A DNA stretch of 64,000 nt from AP-15 sp963790875 (GCA_963790875.1 CAWBQT010000023.1:186001-250000); one strand, 5' to 3'; shown: positions 17,628 through 26,646, counted from the first letter of the stretch. Made by a program: numbers and translations. The notes: generated from the letters alone by a model not told the origin.

Positions 17628-18809
17628 ATGCCTGACGACGAACTGGGCGCGTTTGTTCCCGGCCCGAGGCTGCGTATCGAAGGACGCGCCGGCGGGCCGC
17701 TCGCTGGCCTCACCTTCGCGGCGAAGGATCTCTTCGATGTCGCCGGCCATCCGACCGGCGCCGGCAATCCCGATTGGGCGGCGCATCATCCGGTACCGAC
17801 GCGGCACGCCTGGGCGGTGGCGCGCCTCCTCGATGCCGGCGCGACCCTGGTTGGCAAGACGATCACCGACGAGGTGTCGCTCGGCATCGTCGGCGAAAAC
17901 CCGTTTTACGGCACGCCGACGAACCCGCGCGCACCCGATCGGGTGCCGGGCGGCTCGTCCTCGGGCTCAGCGGCGGCGGTCGCGGGCGGGCTCTGCGATA
18001 CGGCACTCGGCACCGACACCGGCGGCTCGGTGCGGGTGCCGGCGAGCTTTTGCGGCCTTTTCGGCATCCGACCGACGCATGGTCGGATCGATGTGACCGG
18101 CATGCTGCCGCAGGCGCCGTCCTCCGACACGACGGGCTGGTTCGCCCGCGACGCCTCGACCTTTGCCCGGGTCTCGGCGGTCATGCTCGGCGAGGACATT
18201 CCGGCCGCATTGCCGCGCCGACTGATCGTCGCCGGCGACGCCTTCGCCTTTGCCGAACCCGAAGTCGCGGCCGCCTTGCAACCGATGCTGGCGCGCCTCG
18301 TGGCATTGCTTGGCGAGACGAGTGAAGAAATCATGGCGCCGGGCGGCATCGTGCAGTGGGCCCGGGCGCAACGCGTGCTGCAGCCGACCGAGGCTTGGCT
18401 CACCTTCCGCGACTGGATCGACCGGCACAACCCGCGCCTTGCCTACAGCGTCGCGCGCAACCTCTATACCGGCTCGCAGATCCCGGAGAGCGAGCGGCAA
18501 TGGGCGCTCATCATACGGCAAGAGGCGCGCGGCCGGCTGCGCCGGCTGCTGCTGCCGGGAACCATCCTCTGCCTGCCGACGACGCCGTTCCCGGCGCCAA
18601 AGCGCGGCGAGGCGCTTTCTGTCGCGAGCGCGCAGCGCGACCGCATCCTTTGCCTCTGCGCCCATGGCGGTCTCACCGGGGTACCGCAGGTTAATCTGCC
18701 GGGCGCCAGCCTCGACGGCCTGCCGGTCGGCATGTCGATCGTCGGCGGCCCTGGCAGCGATGCGACTTTGGTCGCCGTGGCGCAGGCGATGGCGGCGGCG
18801 GCCAGCTGA
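17628..18809 (+). CDS. Amidase signature family protein
   Basis: This 393-residue amidase carries the full Ser-cisSer-Lys triad. The lysine is Lys33 in AAKDLFDV, the cis-serine is in the GGSSSGSAAAV loop near residue 108, and the nucleophile is in GTDTGGSVRVPAS. GLFGIRPTHGR follows as usual. Family members hydrolyse amides, ureas or carbamates; the size and VPGGSSSGS region resemble the group that includes AtzF-like and other small amidases, but the substrate cannot be assigned. The ATG at 17628 was chosen because a GAGGTGCC ribosome site precedes it; an in-frame start upstream at 17574 would add 18 non-homologous residues. It has no obvious operon partner. Confidence 0.9.
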   Translation: MPDDELGAFVPGPRLRIEGRAGGPLAGLTFAAKDLFDVAGHPTGAGNPDWAAHHPVPTRHAWAVARLLDAGATLVGKTITDEVSLGIVGENPFYGTPTNPRAPDRVPGGSSSGSAAAVAGGLCDTALGTDTGGSVRVPASFCGLFGIRPTHGRIDVTGMLPQAPSSDTTGWFARDASTFARVSAVMLGEDIPAALPRRLIVAGDAFAFAEPEVAAALQPMLARLVALLGETSEEIMAPGGIVQWARAQRVLQPTEAWLTFRDWIDRHNPRLAYSVARNLYTGSQIPESERQWALIIRQEARGRLRRLLLPGTILCLPTTPFPAPKRGEALSVASAQRDRILCLCAHGGLTGVPQVNLPGASLDGLPVGMSIVGGPGSDATLVAVAQAMAAAAS

Positions 18810-18938
18810 AAGCGCTTTCCCTGCCGGGTCGAACCGAAGCGGGCCGCGCAGGCAGGTCGCCGGCTCTTCCGGCCCGACCGGAAGCCGCCGGGATGCGCAC
18901 CCGGTGCTCGTGGCTTCGCCTCGCCGTCGGCACCGGTA

Positions 18939-19307
18939 TCATCGCACGGGCGGCGTCAACGTGTTCTCCGATCCGACATAGGTCACCTTGGGCGGCTTTC
19001 CGTCGGCGCTGGTCCAGGCGATGGCATTGCCCGACCCGACAAAATTGATTGCAGCCGCCCGGCCAAATTCGATCGTGATCTTGTTTCCCGACCCGGCGAG
19101 ATCGAGACCGGAGCAATTGCCCTTTATCGTCAATACATCGTTGCTGCCCATGATCTCCGCCTTGCCTCCGGCGCAATCGAGCATTGCCGTCTGATTCGAA
19201 CTGATGAAGCCGGCCGTATTCCCGGAGACCTGGGCATGGACCGCACCGGCCGCGGCACAGCAAAGCGTCGCAAAGATGAGTGGCGACCTCGTTATGCGAT
19301 TTGGCAC
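18939..19307 (-). CDS. Secreted DUF3060 domain protein
   Basis: This 122-residue protein has a Sec signal peptide (positive NRITR, hydrophobic SPLIFATLCCAAAGAV, cleavage near HAQ). A DUF3060-like repeat follows, with alternating short strands: LDCAGGKAEIMGSNDVLTI, then KGNCSGLDLAGSGNKITI, NFVGSGNAIAW and VTYVGSENTL. Two cysteines (in LDCAGG and GNCSG) could form a disulphide. DUF3060 is best known from actinobacterial lipoproteins and cell-surface proteins; its role is unknown. GTG at 19307 is preferred because AAGGGGA lies about 6 bases upstream and the signal peptide starts correctly; in-frame ATG codons further upstream give an unnatural N-terminus. Confidence 0.75.
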   Translation of the reverse strand: MPNRITRSPLIFATLCCAAAGAVHAQVSGNTAGFISSNQTAMLDCAGGKAEIMGSNDVLTIKGNCSGLDLAGSGNKITIEFGRAAAINFVGSGNAIAWTSADGKPPKVTYVGSENTLTPPVR

Positions 19308-19465
19308 CTCTTTCCCCTTTTTGCTTCGACGCCCAAGCATGGCACGATGATAGCCCTCTATTTGCGGAACCTCGCGCCGAGCATCCGCGGCGCGATCGAC
19401 GATTGGCGCCGGTAAGCGGCCCGCACCGCCAGTCGCCGGCTGATCCGCTTGCCCCACCGGTCGGC

Positions 19466-21508
19466 CTATGTCGCTTCCGGCCACGCCTCAACCTCGAGAA
19501 AGGTGCTCTGGTAGGTGGCCCCTTCGCCGAGATCGGTGAAGCGGTCGGAACAAAGGAGGTTGATCGTGCCATCGATGGTTTCGCCGTCGGGCCGCTGCCC
19601 CGGGACCAGTACGACGCCGGGTCGCACCTCATCGCCGATCCGCAGCACGAGCCCGACGGCACCGCGCTCGTTGAACAGCCGCACCCGGGCGCCGTCGGCG
19701 AGGCCGCGCGCCGCGGCGTCGTCCGGATGCAGTACGCAACAAGGCGCACCCTCGCGGCGGCGCAGAAAGTCGACGCCGGAAAACGCCGTGTGGCTCTGGA
19801 AATAGCCGGGGGCGGTCAGGAGGCGCAACGGCCAGCGCGCCGCGTCGCGTTCCTCCTCCGGGTCGGGCTGCCAATCCGGCATCGGCGGCAGGCGCTGCGC
19901 TGCCATCACCTCTGAATAGAATTCGAGCCGGCCCGAAGGGGTGCGGAATTCCTGCCCGCCCCCCGGCGCATCGTTCGGCGCCAAGGACACCGGTCCCGCC
20001 GCGCGCAGCCGCGCCAGGTCAAGCCCTGCCGCCTCGCCGCTCGCGCCGCGCAGCATCAGCCCGGCGAGTTCGGCGGGCGACATCCGGAATACCAGTTCGT
20101 CGACTCCCATGCGCTGCGCCAGTTCCTGCGCCAGTCGGAAATTCGACCAGGCTTCACCCTGTGGTGCGACCGCAGCCGGTGCGTATTGCAGATAATAGGT
20201 GCCGTAGGCGCGGTAGAGGTCTTCGGTTTCGAGATAGGTCGCGGCCGGCAGCACGATGTCGGCATAGCGCGCCGTGGCCGACAGGAACGGGTCGTGCACT
20301 ACCGTGAACAGATCCTCGCGCCCGAGACCGCGGCGCACCTTGCCGGCGTCGGGGCAGGTGACCGCCGGGTTGTTGGCCGCGACGAAGAGGGCGCGGATCG
20401 GCGGTTCCTGCAGCGCAAGGAGCGCTTCACCAAGGCGCAGATGGTTGATCGTGCGCGTCTCGCGCGGTCCCGAAGGCTTGCGCACGACATCGTAGTCGAG
20501 TTCGCAAGAGGCCGCGGTCATCAGGAGCGCGCCGCCGCCTCTTCGGCCATAGGCGCCGGTCACCCCAGGCAAGAGGGCGACGGCGCGCAGCGCCTCGCCG
20601 CCGCGGGCGAGCCGCGTCATGCCTTCACCAAGGCGGATGAACGAGGCCTTGGCTGCGCCGTAGAGCTTGGCAAACCCTTCGATATCGTCGACCGGAAGCC
20701 CGATGATCGCGGCGGTGCGCTCCGGCGGAAAGCGCGGCAGCACCGCGGCTTCGAGGCGCTCGAAACCGGTGGTGCGGGCGGCGATATAGACGCGGTCGCA
20801 GAGCCCGTCGCGCACCAGGATATGCATGATGCCAAGTGCCAGCGCCGCATCGGTGCCGATGCGGAGCGCGAGATGCCGGTCGGCCTGCCGTGCGGTGCGG
20901 CTGCGCCGCGGATCGATCGCGACGAGCGGCACGCCGCGCTTGCGCGGCGTCTCGGCCTTTGCCCAGAAATGCACGTTGGTGGCAATGAGATCGGCCCCCC
21001 AGGCCACGATCAGATCGGCCTCGGCGACACTTTCCGGGTCGGCGCCGCCGATCGGACCTACCGTCATGTCCCAGGCAGTCTCGCAGCAGGTGTCGCAGAC
21101 CGTACCGGCGCGCAGCCCGCTCGCCCCCAGCGCGTGAAACAGGCCATTGACGAGGCCGCGGTTCAGCTGCCCCTGATGCGCGCTGTAGGCGTAGCCGAGG
21201 AGAGCGAGCGGGCCGGTCTCGGCGATGACCCGCTGCCACTGCGCGGTGATCTCGTCGAGTGCGGCGTCCCAGCTGATTGGCGAAAAGCTGCCTTCGCCCT
21301 TTTTGCCGACCCGGCGCAGCGGTGTGCGCAGGCGCTCGGGCGAATGCACGAGCTCGGCGTCGCGATTGACCTTGCCGCAGGCAAAGCCGGCGGTGAAGGG
21401 CTGCTCGGGATCACCGTCGATCTTGACGATCCGGCCATTGTCGACCCGCGCCAACAGCGAGCACATGTCGGGGCAGTCATGCCCGCAGACGACGCGAACC
21501 GTTGCCAA
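19466..21508 (-). CDS. Molybdopterin-dependent oxidoreductase (bis-MGD, DMSO-reductase family) with N-terminal 4Fe-4S motif
   Basis: This 680-residue enzyme begins with CGHDCPDMC (Cys-x3-Cys-x3-Cys) and a fourth Cys 27 residues on (FACGK), a 4Fe-4S site. The Mo domains follow: TVCDTCCETAWDMTVG, NPESVAEADLIVAWGAD-like cofactor segments, AIDPRRS, LFVAANNPAVTCPDAG and a C-terminal molydopterin-dinucleotide domain (LLTAPGYFQSHTAF, CVLHPDDAAARGL). It has no twin-arginine signal, so it is probably cytoplasmic. It belongs to the broad formate/thiosulfate-reductase-like group; the substrate is open. TTG at 21508 is chosen because AAGGAG lies 7 bases upstream (in AAAAGGAGACAGAG); the longer frame lacks family sequence. 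The aldehyde/alcohol enzymes next door are plausible partners. Confidence 0.88.
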   Translation of the reverse strand: MATVRVVCGHDCPDMCSLLARVDNGRIVKIDGDPEQPFTAGFACGKVNRDAELVHSPERLRTPLRRVGKKGEGSFSPISWDAALDEITAQWQRVIAETGPLALLGYAYSAHQGQLNRGLVNGLFHALGASGLRAGTVCDTCCETAWDMTVGPIGGADPESVAEADLIVAWGADLIATNVHFWAKAETPRKRGVPLVAIDPRRSRTARQADRHLALRIGTDAALALGIMHILVRDGLCDRVYIAARTTGFERLEAAVLPRFPPERTAAIIGLPVDDIEGFAKLYGAAKASFIRLGEGMTRLARGGEALRAVALLPGVTGAYGRRGGGALLMTAASCELDYDVVRKPSGPRETRTINHLRLGEALLALQEPPIRALFVAANNPAVTCPDAGKVRRGLGREDLFTVVHDPFLSATARYADIVLPAATYLETEDLYRAYGTYYLQYAPAAVAPQGEAWSNFRLAQELAQRMGVDELVFRMSPAELAGLMLRGASGEAAGLDLARLRAAGPVSLAPNDAPGGGQEFRTPSGRLEFYSEVMAAQRLPPMPDWQPDPEEERDAARWPLRLLTAPGYFQSHTAFSGVDFLRRREGAPCCVLHPDDAAARGLADGARVRLFNERGAVGLVLRIGDEVRPGVVLVPGQRPDGETIDGTINLLCSDRFTDLGEGATYQSTFLEVEAWPEAT

Positions 21509-21674
21509 ACTCTGTCTCCTTTTCGAATGCCCCGCCTGTCCGGCTGGAAAATAGCCCGGTCGCTGCTGCTGCGCCAATCGGACGTGCAGGCCGCGCGGGC
21601 TGGCCCCTTGCCCGCACCTGACAGCATGACGGCAAAGCCTCGAATTCGAAGAACGACGCCCGGTGAGCGCTCGG

Positions 21675-22763
21675 TCAGGCGGCGGTGAAGTCGATCAGCT
21701 GGCGCACCGGCGCTCCCGATTTCAGCGCCGCAAAGCCGTCGTTGATCTCGCCGAGCTTCAGCCGGCCCGAGATCAGGTGGTCGAGCTTCAGCCGTCCCTG
21801 GCGCCACAACGACAACAGCCGCGGCATATCGACGCGAAAGCGGTTGCCGCCCATCGAGGTGCCCTGCAGCTTGCGGTCGCGCAGAAAGTCGAAACCGTGC
21901 AATTCGATCTTCACGCCGAACGGCACCATGCCGATGATCGTCGCGGTGCCGCCCGCCCGCAGCATCTGAAATGCCTGCTCTGCCGTCGCCTTGGTGCCGA
22001 GCGCCTCGAACGAGTAGTGCACCCCGCCGCCGGTCATGTCGCGAACCGCTTTGACCGGGTCGGCGTTGCTGACGTTCAACGTGTCGGTGGCGCCGAGTTC
22101 GCGGGCCAGGTCCAGTTTCGAGGAAACCGTATCGATCGCGATAATGCGCTCGGCGCCGGCGAGAGCGGCGCCATTGACCGCCGACAGCCCGACGCCGCCG
22201 CAGCCGATCACCGCGACCGTTGCTCCCGGCTCGACCTTGGCGGCATTGAACACCGCTCCAACCCCGGTCATCACGCCGCAGCCGACGAGGGCGGCACGGT
22301 CGAGCGGGATGTCGTCGTCAATCTTCACCATAGAATTTTCGTGCACCAGCATCTGTTCGGCGAACGATGACAGATTGAAAGCCTGGTTCAGCTGCTGTCC
22401 GTTCCAGGTCATGCGTCGCGCGACGCCGGGCAGCATCTTGACCTCGGTGTTCTCGCACAAGTTCGGATGACCGGTCAGGCATTGCGGGCAGGTGCCGCAG
22501 AACACCGAAAGACAGGTGATGACGTGATCACCCGGCTTCACATAGGTGACGCCGTCGCCTACCGCCTCGACGATCGCCGAAGATTCGTGGCCGAGCACAA
22601 CCGGCGTCGGGGTCGGGTACAACCCCTCGATGAAATGCAGGTCGCTGTGGCACAGCCCGGCGAAAGCCGTACGCAGCAGCACCTCGCGCGGCCCGGGCTT
22701 CTCGATCGCCACCTCTTCGATCGTCAGCGGCTGGTTCGCGGCATGAAAGACGGCGGCTTTCAT
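21675..22763 (-). CDS. Zinc-dependent class III-like alcohol dehydrogenase (Zn-ADH, MDR family)
   Basis: This 362-residue medium-chain dehydrogenase has the catalytic zinc ligands Cys and His in CHSDLHF and GHESSAIVEAVG. The structural-zinc cluster is C-x2-C-x2-C-x7-C in the segment SVFCGTCPQCLTGHPNLCE. The NAD-binding motif is GCGGVGLSAV. It resembles the formaldehyde/benzyl-alcohol-dehydrogenase-like group. The ATG at 22763 follows GAGGAGG with 6-base spacing; the open frame continues upstream but overlaps the SMP-30 gene. It is the middle gene of a run of three minus-strand genes (SMP-30, ADH, Mo enzyme) with small gaps. These could form an oxidation route. Confidence 0.93.
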   Translation of the reverse strand: MKAAVFHAANQPLTIEEVAIEKPGPREVLLRTAFAGLCHSDLHFIEGLYPTPTPVVLGHESSAIVEAVGDGVTYVKPGDHVITCLSVFCGTCPQCLTGHPNLCENTEVKMLPGVARRMTWNGQQLNQAFNLSSFAEQMLVHENSMVKIDDDIPLDRAALVGCGVMTGVGAVFNAAKVEPGATVAVIGCGGVGLSAVNGAALAGAERIIAIDTVSSKLDLARELGATDTLNVSNADPVKAVRDMTGGGVHYSFEALGTKATAEQAFQMLRAGGTATIIGMVPFGVKIELHGFDFLRDRKLQGTSMGGNRFRVDMPRLLSLWRQGRLKLDHLISGRLKLGEINDGFAALKSGAPVRQLIDFTAA

Positions 22764-22792
22764 GGTTGCCTCCTCAGCGTCGGAACATTGAC

Positions 22793-23707
22793 TTAAGCCA
22801 TGAAGTTGAGGCGCAGGCCCGGCTCCAGCCAATCCATCGCCGCGAGCCGGCCGGTGCCGGAAAGCGTGATGAAGGCGGTTTTCATGTCGGCGCCGCCAAA
22901 GCAGATATTCGTCGGGTAGACGTCCGGCATCTTGACCTGCCGCAGGACTCGCCCGTCGGGCGAGATGACCGTGATATGGCCGGTGATCAAGGTCGCAACG
23001 GCGATGTTGCCGGAGGCTTCGACGGCAAGGCTGTCGAAGCGCTGGAAGCCGGGCAAGCCGCAAACGAGCCGACCGCCATAGGGCGCCGGAAACGGCTCGG
23101 TGCGCAAGACGCTCGGCGTGACGATGTCGAAGGCGAAGAGCCGCGAGGACTCGGTATCGGCGACGTAGACGGTCTTTTCGTCGGGCGACAGGCCGACCCC
23201 GTTCGGGCTCAGCATCGGGTAGACGAGCTCGACGATCCGCGATCCATCGGGCAGCGCGTAATAGAGGCCGCCGTGGTCGCGGTCATGGGCCCGTCGCTTG
23301 CCGAGATCGGTAAAGTAGAACCCGCCTTCGCTGTCGAACACGAGATCGTTCGGCGCCGACAGTTTATGGCCGTTGCACTCGGCATAAAGCACCCGCGTCG
23401 CGCCGTTTGCGAGATCGATGCGTTGAATGTATCCGCCGCGATAATCCTTGGAGGGCCCGGTCGAAAGAAACCCGCCTCCGGCGTATTCGTTGCCGCCGTT
23501 GTTGCAAAGATAGAGGGCACCGTCCGGGCCGAGGGCGAGCCCGTTCGGCCCGCCGCCGGCATCGCCGATCGGCGATTTGCCGCCGTCGCGAGCGACGCGC
23601 GTCACAGCGGCTCCGGCGATCTCGCCGAGGATCACCGAGCCGTCGCCCATCGCCACCGGGCCTTCGGGAAACCGCAGCCCGTCCGCCATTATCCGAAGAT
23701 CGGCCAT
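22793..23707 (-). CDS. SMP-30/gluconolactonase family calcium-dependent hydrolase
   Basis: This 304-residue beta-propeller protein has the family's first metal-binding segment LRFPEGPV (10-17), with the Glu ligand. GGGPNGLALGPDGALYLCNNGG follows, then SAPNDLVFDSEGGFYFTDLG (Asn/Asp ligands) and SPNGVGLSPDEKTVYVADT. Family members hydrolyse lactones or phosphotriesters. The ATG at 23707 has GGGAGG about 7 bases upstream. It sits 29 bp from the downstream Zn-ADH gene and is probably co-transcribed with it; a lactone produced by a dehydrogenase is an attractive but unproven substrate. Confidence 0.9.
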   Translation of the reverse strand: MADLRIMADGLRFPEGPVAMGDGSVILGEIAGAAVTRVARDGGKSPIGDAGGGPNGLALGPDGALYLCNNGGNEYAGGGFLSTGPSKDYRGGYIQRIDLANGATRVLYAECNGHKLSAPNDLVFDSEGGFYFTDLGKRRAHDRDHGGLYYALPDGSRIVELVYPMLSPNGVGLSPDEKTVYVADTESSRLFAFDIVTPSVLRTEPFPAPYGGRLVCGLPGFQRFDSLAVEASGNIAVATLITGHITVISPDGRVLRQVKMPDVYPTNICFGGADMKTAFITLSGTGRLAAMDWLEPGLRLNFMA

Positions 23708-23854
23708 CGCGTCGCCTCCCGCTGCGCCGGCGGATAGTGTCGCCGGGCGGCGCATCGCGTCAAGCCGACCCGCTTGCCGATTTATTCAGCACGTTTCCCG
23801 ATCGGGTTTCGTGCCGTCGTTGCCTAAAGGTTGGTCTTCTGGCATCAATGACCG

Positions 23855-23892
23855 CCCCGACCCGCTGCGCCTGCCGCGGGCGGGGGTTTTTT
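23855..23892 (+). terminator. Terminator-like hairpin with T-run just upstream of hppA
   Basis: CCCCGACCCGC (23855-23865) pairs with GCGGGCGGGGG (23876-23886), nine base pairs with one 2x2 internal mismatch and a 10-base loop. Six T residues follow (23887-23892). This is the form of a Rho-independent terminator on the plus strand, but the hppA start codon is only 31 bases further on, and no plus-strand gene ends nearby. A palindrome CCCGATCGGG lies upstream at 23797-23806. It may be a leader attenuator. Confidence 0.55.
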
Positions 23893-23922
23893 CTGCGACC
23901 CGTCGCGAAGGAAATATTTTCA

Positions 23923-26019
23923 ATGCTTCCCGTGTATTATCTGGTCATCGCCTGTGGCGTGCTGGCGTTGCTCTACGGCTGGTTCACCAGCCGGCAGGTG
24001 CTGACCGCCAATGCCGGCAACGCGCGGATGCAGGAGATCTCCGGCGCGGTTCAGGTCGGCGCCCGCGCCTACCTCAACCGGCAGTACCGCACGATCGCCG
24101 TGGTCGGCGTCGTCATCCTCATCGTCCTCGGCGCGACGCTCGGGCTGCGCGTCGCGATCGGCTATCTGATCGGCGCGGTGCTGTCGGCTTCGGCCGGCTA
24201 TATCGGCATGAACGTGTCGGTGCGCGCCAATGTCCGCACCGCCCAGGCGGCGCGCAGCGGTCTCAAGGCCGGGTTGTCGATTGCGTTCAAGGCCGGTGCG
24301 GTGACCGGCCTCCTGGTGGTCGGTCTCGGTCTCTTGGGCGTCGGGATCTATTATTTCGTCCTGCGCGCTGTGACTCCGGGCGAGGATTTGCGCCCGGTGC
24401 TCGAAGCGATGGTGGCGCTCTCGTTTGGCGCCTCGTTGATTTCGATCTTCGCCCGGCTGGGCGGCGGCATCTTTACGAAGGGCGCCGATGTCGGCGCTGA
24501 TCTCGTCGGCAAGGTCGAGGCCGGCATCCCCGAAGACGACCCGCGCAACCCCGCCGTCATCGCCGACAATGTCGGCGACAATGTCGGCGACTGCGCCGGC
24601 ATGGCGGCGGATCTGTTCGAGACTTATGCCGTGACGATCGTCGCGACGATGCTGCTCGCTGCGATCTTTTTCGCACCGCCGTTGCGCGACAAGCTCCTGC
24701 TGCTGCCGCTAGGCATCGGCGCAGTCTGCATCGTCACCTCGGTGATCGGCACGTTTTTCGTCCGGCTTGGCGCCGATAACGGGATTATGAAGGCCTTGTA
24801 TAAGGGCCTCATCGCGACCGGCATCTTGTCCGTCGCGGCGATCGCGCTGATCATTTATTGGTTGATCGGACTGGCGATGCCGCTGCCGATGAGTTCCGGC
24901 GCGTCGGTTACGGGTCTCGGCTTGTGGTTCTGCGCCCTGGTCGGTCTTGGGGTCACCGGCAGCATCGTCTGGATCACCGAATACTACACCGCGACCGGCT
25001 ATCGGCCGGTGCGCAGCATCGCTCAGAGTTCGACGACCGGCCATGGCACCAACGTCATCCAGGGTTTGGCGGTTTCGATGGAGGCGACGGCGCTGCCGGT
25101 CATCGTGATCTGCGTCGGCATCGTCGTTTCGTATCTGATCGCCGGGCTATTCGGCATCGCGATCGCGGCGACGACGATGCTCGCCTTGGCCGGGATGATC
25201 GTCGCCCTCGACGCCTATGGGCCGGTCACCGACAACGCCGGCGGCATCGCCGAGATGGCCGACTTGCCGCGCGAGGTACGGCGCACGACCGACGCGCTTG
25301 ATGCCGTCGGCAACACGACCAAGGCGGTCACCAAGGGCTATGCGATCGGCTCGGCTGGGCTCGCCTCGCTTGTTCTGTTTGCCGCCTATACCGAGGATCT
25401 CAAGCATTACTTTCCGGGTCTCGATGTCCATTTCGGTCTGCAGGACCCGTTCGTCGTCATCGGGCTGTTCATCGGCGGCCTCTTGCCTTACCTGTTCGGC
25501 TCGCTCGGCATGACTGCGGTCGGCCGGGCCGCGGGTTCCGTCGTCGTCGAAGTGCGCCGCCAATTCCGCGAAATTCCGGGCATCATGCAGGGCAAGGCCA
25601 AGCCCGATTACGGTCTTGCCGTCGACCTGCTGACCCGTGCGGCGATCCGCGAGATGATGGTGCCGTCGCTCTTGCCGGTAGCAGCGCCAATCGTTCTCTA
25701 TGTCGTCATTTCACTGATCGCCGGGCGGGCGGCCGCGTTCAGCGCCCTGGGCGCGATGTTGCTGGGCACGATCGTTACCGGCATCTTTGTTGCGATCTCG
25801 ATGACTTCGGGCGGCGGCGCCTGGGATAACGCCAAAAAATATATCGAGGAGGGCCACCACGGCGGCAAAGGATCGGAGCCGCACAAGGCGGCGGTCACCG
25901 GCGATACTGTCGGCGACCCCTACAAGGACACTGCCGGTCCGGCCGTCAATCCGATGATAAAGATCACTAATATCGTGGCCCTGTTGCTGCTGGCGATCCT
26001 GGCGAAATGGGCCAGCTGA
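23923..26019 (+). CDS. hppA: K+-independent H+-translocating membrane pyrophosphatase
   Basis: This 698-residue integral membrane pyrophosphatase (about 16 membrane segments) hydrolyses PPi and pumps protons across the inner membrane. Substrate motifs are EDDPRNPAVIADNVGDNVGDCAG and DAYGPVTDNAGGIAEM. The key region reads GNTTKAVTKGYAIGSA, with Lys and Thr at the positions that are Ala and Gly in K+-dependent enzymes. A Lys there is known to replace the K+ requirement, so this is the K+-independent H+-pump type, as in Rhodospirillum rubrum. The ATG at 23923 is preceded by AAGGAA; an in-frame ATG at 23848 would put the terminator-like stem inside the gene and was rejected. It is convergent with the BamE-like gene. 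Confidence 0.97.
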   Translation: MLPVYYLVIACGVLALLYGWFTSRQVLTANAGNARMQEISGAVQVGARAYLNRQYRTIAVVGVVILIVLGATLGLRVAIGYLIGAVLSASAGYIGMNVSVRANVRTAQAARSGLKAGLSIAFKAGAVTGLLVVGLGLLGVGIYYFVLRAVTPGEDLRPVLEAMVALSFGASLISIFARLGGGIFTKGADVGADLVGKVEAGIPEDDPRNPAVIADNVGDNVGDCAGMAADLFETYAVTIVATMLLAAIFFAPPLRDKLLLLPLGIGAVCIVTSVIGTFFVRLGADNGIMKALYKGLIATGILSVAAIALIIYWLIGLAMPLPMSSGASVTGLGLWFCALVGLGVTGSIVWITEYYTATGYRPVRSIAQSSTTGHGTNVIQGLAVSMEATALPVIVICVGIVVSYLIAGLFGIAIAATTMLALAGMIVALDAYGPVTDNAGGIAEMADLPREVRRTTDALDAVGNTTKAVTKGYAIGSAGLASLVLFAAYTEDLKHYFPGLDVHFGLQDPFVVIGLFIGGLLPYLFGSLGMTAVGRAAGSVVVEVRRQFREIPGIMQGKAKPDYGLAVDLLTRAAIREMMVPSLLPVAAPIVLYVVISLIAGRAAAFSALGAMLLGTIVTGIFVAISMTSGGGAWDNAKKYIEEGHHGGKGSEPHKAAVTGDTVGDPYKDTAGPAVNPMIKITNIVALLLLAILAKWAS

Positions 26020-26030
26020 GAAAAGTGTGA

Positions 26031-26050
26031 GCGGCGCGACGCGGCGCCGC
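26031..26050. terminator. GC-rich hairpin between convergent hppA and the BamE-like gene
   Basis: GCGGCGC (26031-26037) and GCGCCGC (26044-26050) form a 7-bp stem with a 6-base loop, in the 43 bp between the convergent stop codons of hppA and the BamE-like gene. It has no clear T-run on either strand, so termination efficiency is uncertain. Confidence 0.35.
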
Positions 26051-26062
26051 GAGCCGTCATTC

Positions 26063-26575
26063 TCAGTCTTCCTTGTTGGGGTTCGGGCCCGCAGTGCCGC
26101 CGCTTTCGGCCCCTTGCGCGGCGCCGCCGCTACTGCCGCCGCTGAAGCGGCCGAGGTTGCCGATCACCTGTTCGAGGAAAGTCAGTTCGCGGCCCGGCGC
26201 CGGAGTAGCGCCCGGTGCCGGCGTGATGTTTTCGGCGTCCAGCAGCCCCTTGTGATCGACCGCCGAGACTACGCCGTCCTTGTTGAAGTCGACGATGTAG
26301 ACCTGCTGGTCGGTCGTCTTGGGCAGAAAGAAGGAGGTCTGGCTCGTTCGCTTACTGATGTAATACCAGGCGTTGGGATCGAAGACACCGACGCTCGACG
26401 GGGACCCGAGGATCGCGACGACCTGATCCTTGGTCGTTTTGCCGGGGTGAATCTTGGCGATCTGCTCCTTCGTCGGTAGATAGCCGCGCTGTTCGATGTC
26501 GGGCGAGCAACAGGTTAAAGCGAGCCCTGCCAAGAACGCCGCGACACTAAAGGGAAGACGAGCTGTGTTAGCCAT
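26063..26575 (-). CDS. bamE: BamE/SmpA-like outer-membrane assembly lipoprotein
   Basis: This 170-residue protein has a lipoprotein-like signal (hydrophobic VAAFLAGLALT then CCS, an imperfect lipobox at Cys22/Cys23). A BamE fold follows: RGYLPTKEQIAKIHPGKTTKDQVVAILGSPS, then WYYISKRTSQTSFFLP and VYIVDFNKDGVV. BamE supports the Bam complex that inserts beta-barrels into the outer membrane. The C-terminal 45 residues are Gly/Ala/Pro-rich and disordered, longer than in E. coli, as is common in alphaproteobacteria. It is divergent from the cytochrome bc1 chaperone gene across about 130 bp, which holds an 8-bp inverted repeat. Confidence 0.9.
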   Translation of the reverse strand: MANTARLPFSVAAFLAGLALTCCSPDIEQRGYLPTKEQIAKIHPGKTTKDQVVAILGSPSSVGVFDPNAWYYISKRTSQTSFFLPKTTDQQVYIVDFNKDGVVSAVDHKGLLDAENITPAPGATPAPGRELTFLEQVIGNLGRFSGGSSGGAAQGAESGGTAGPNPNKED

Positions 26576-26619
26576 GGTTTGCCACCGGCGCCGATGACGA
26601 GACTGCAGTATCTCTGGTT

Positions 26620-26646
26620 GAAATCGGCAATCCCCGCACCGATTTC
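26620..26646. promoter_or_regulatory. Inverted repeat in the bamE / chaperone divergent intergenic region
   Basis: GAAATCGG (26620-26627) and CCGATTTC (26639-26646) are perfect 8-bp arms separated by 11 bases, a centre-to-centre spacing of 19 bp, in the 131-bp divergent spacer. This geometry fits a dimeric regulator site. It lies about 60 bp from the chosen chaperone start and about 45 bp from the bamE start. No known motif is recognised. Confidence 0.35.

Noticed and set aside
18691..19749. 352-codon minus-strand frame spanning the end of the amidase, the DUF3060 gene and the Mo enzyme
   Set aside because: It overlaps three better supported genes in another frame and has no signature.
20186..21688. 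500-codon plus-strand frame opposite the molybdopterin oxidoreductase
   Set aside because: It mirrors the codon structure of the real minus-strand gene and shows no family motif.
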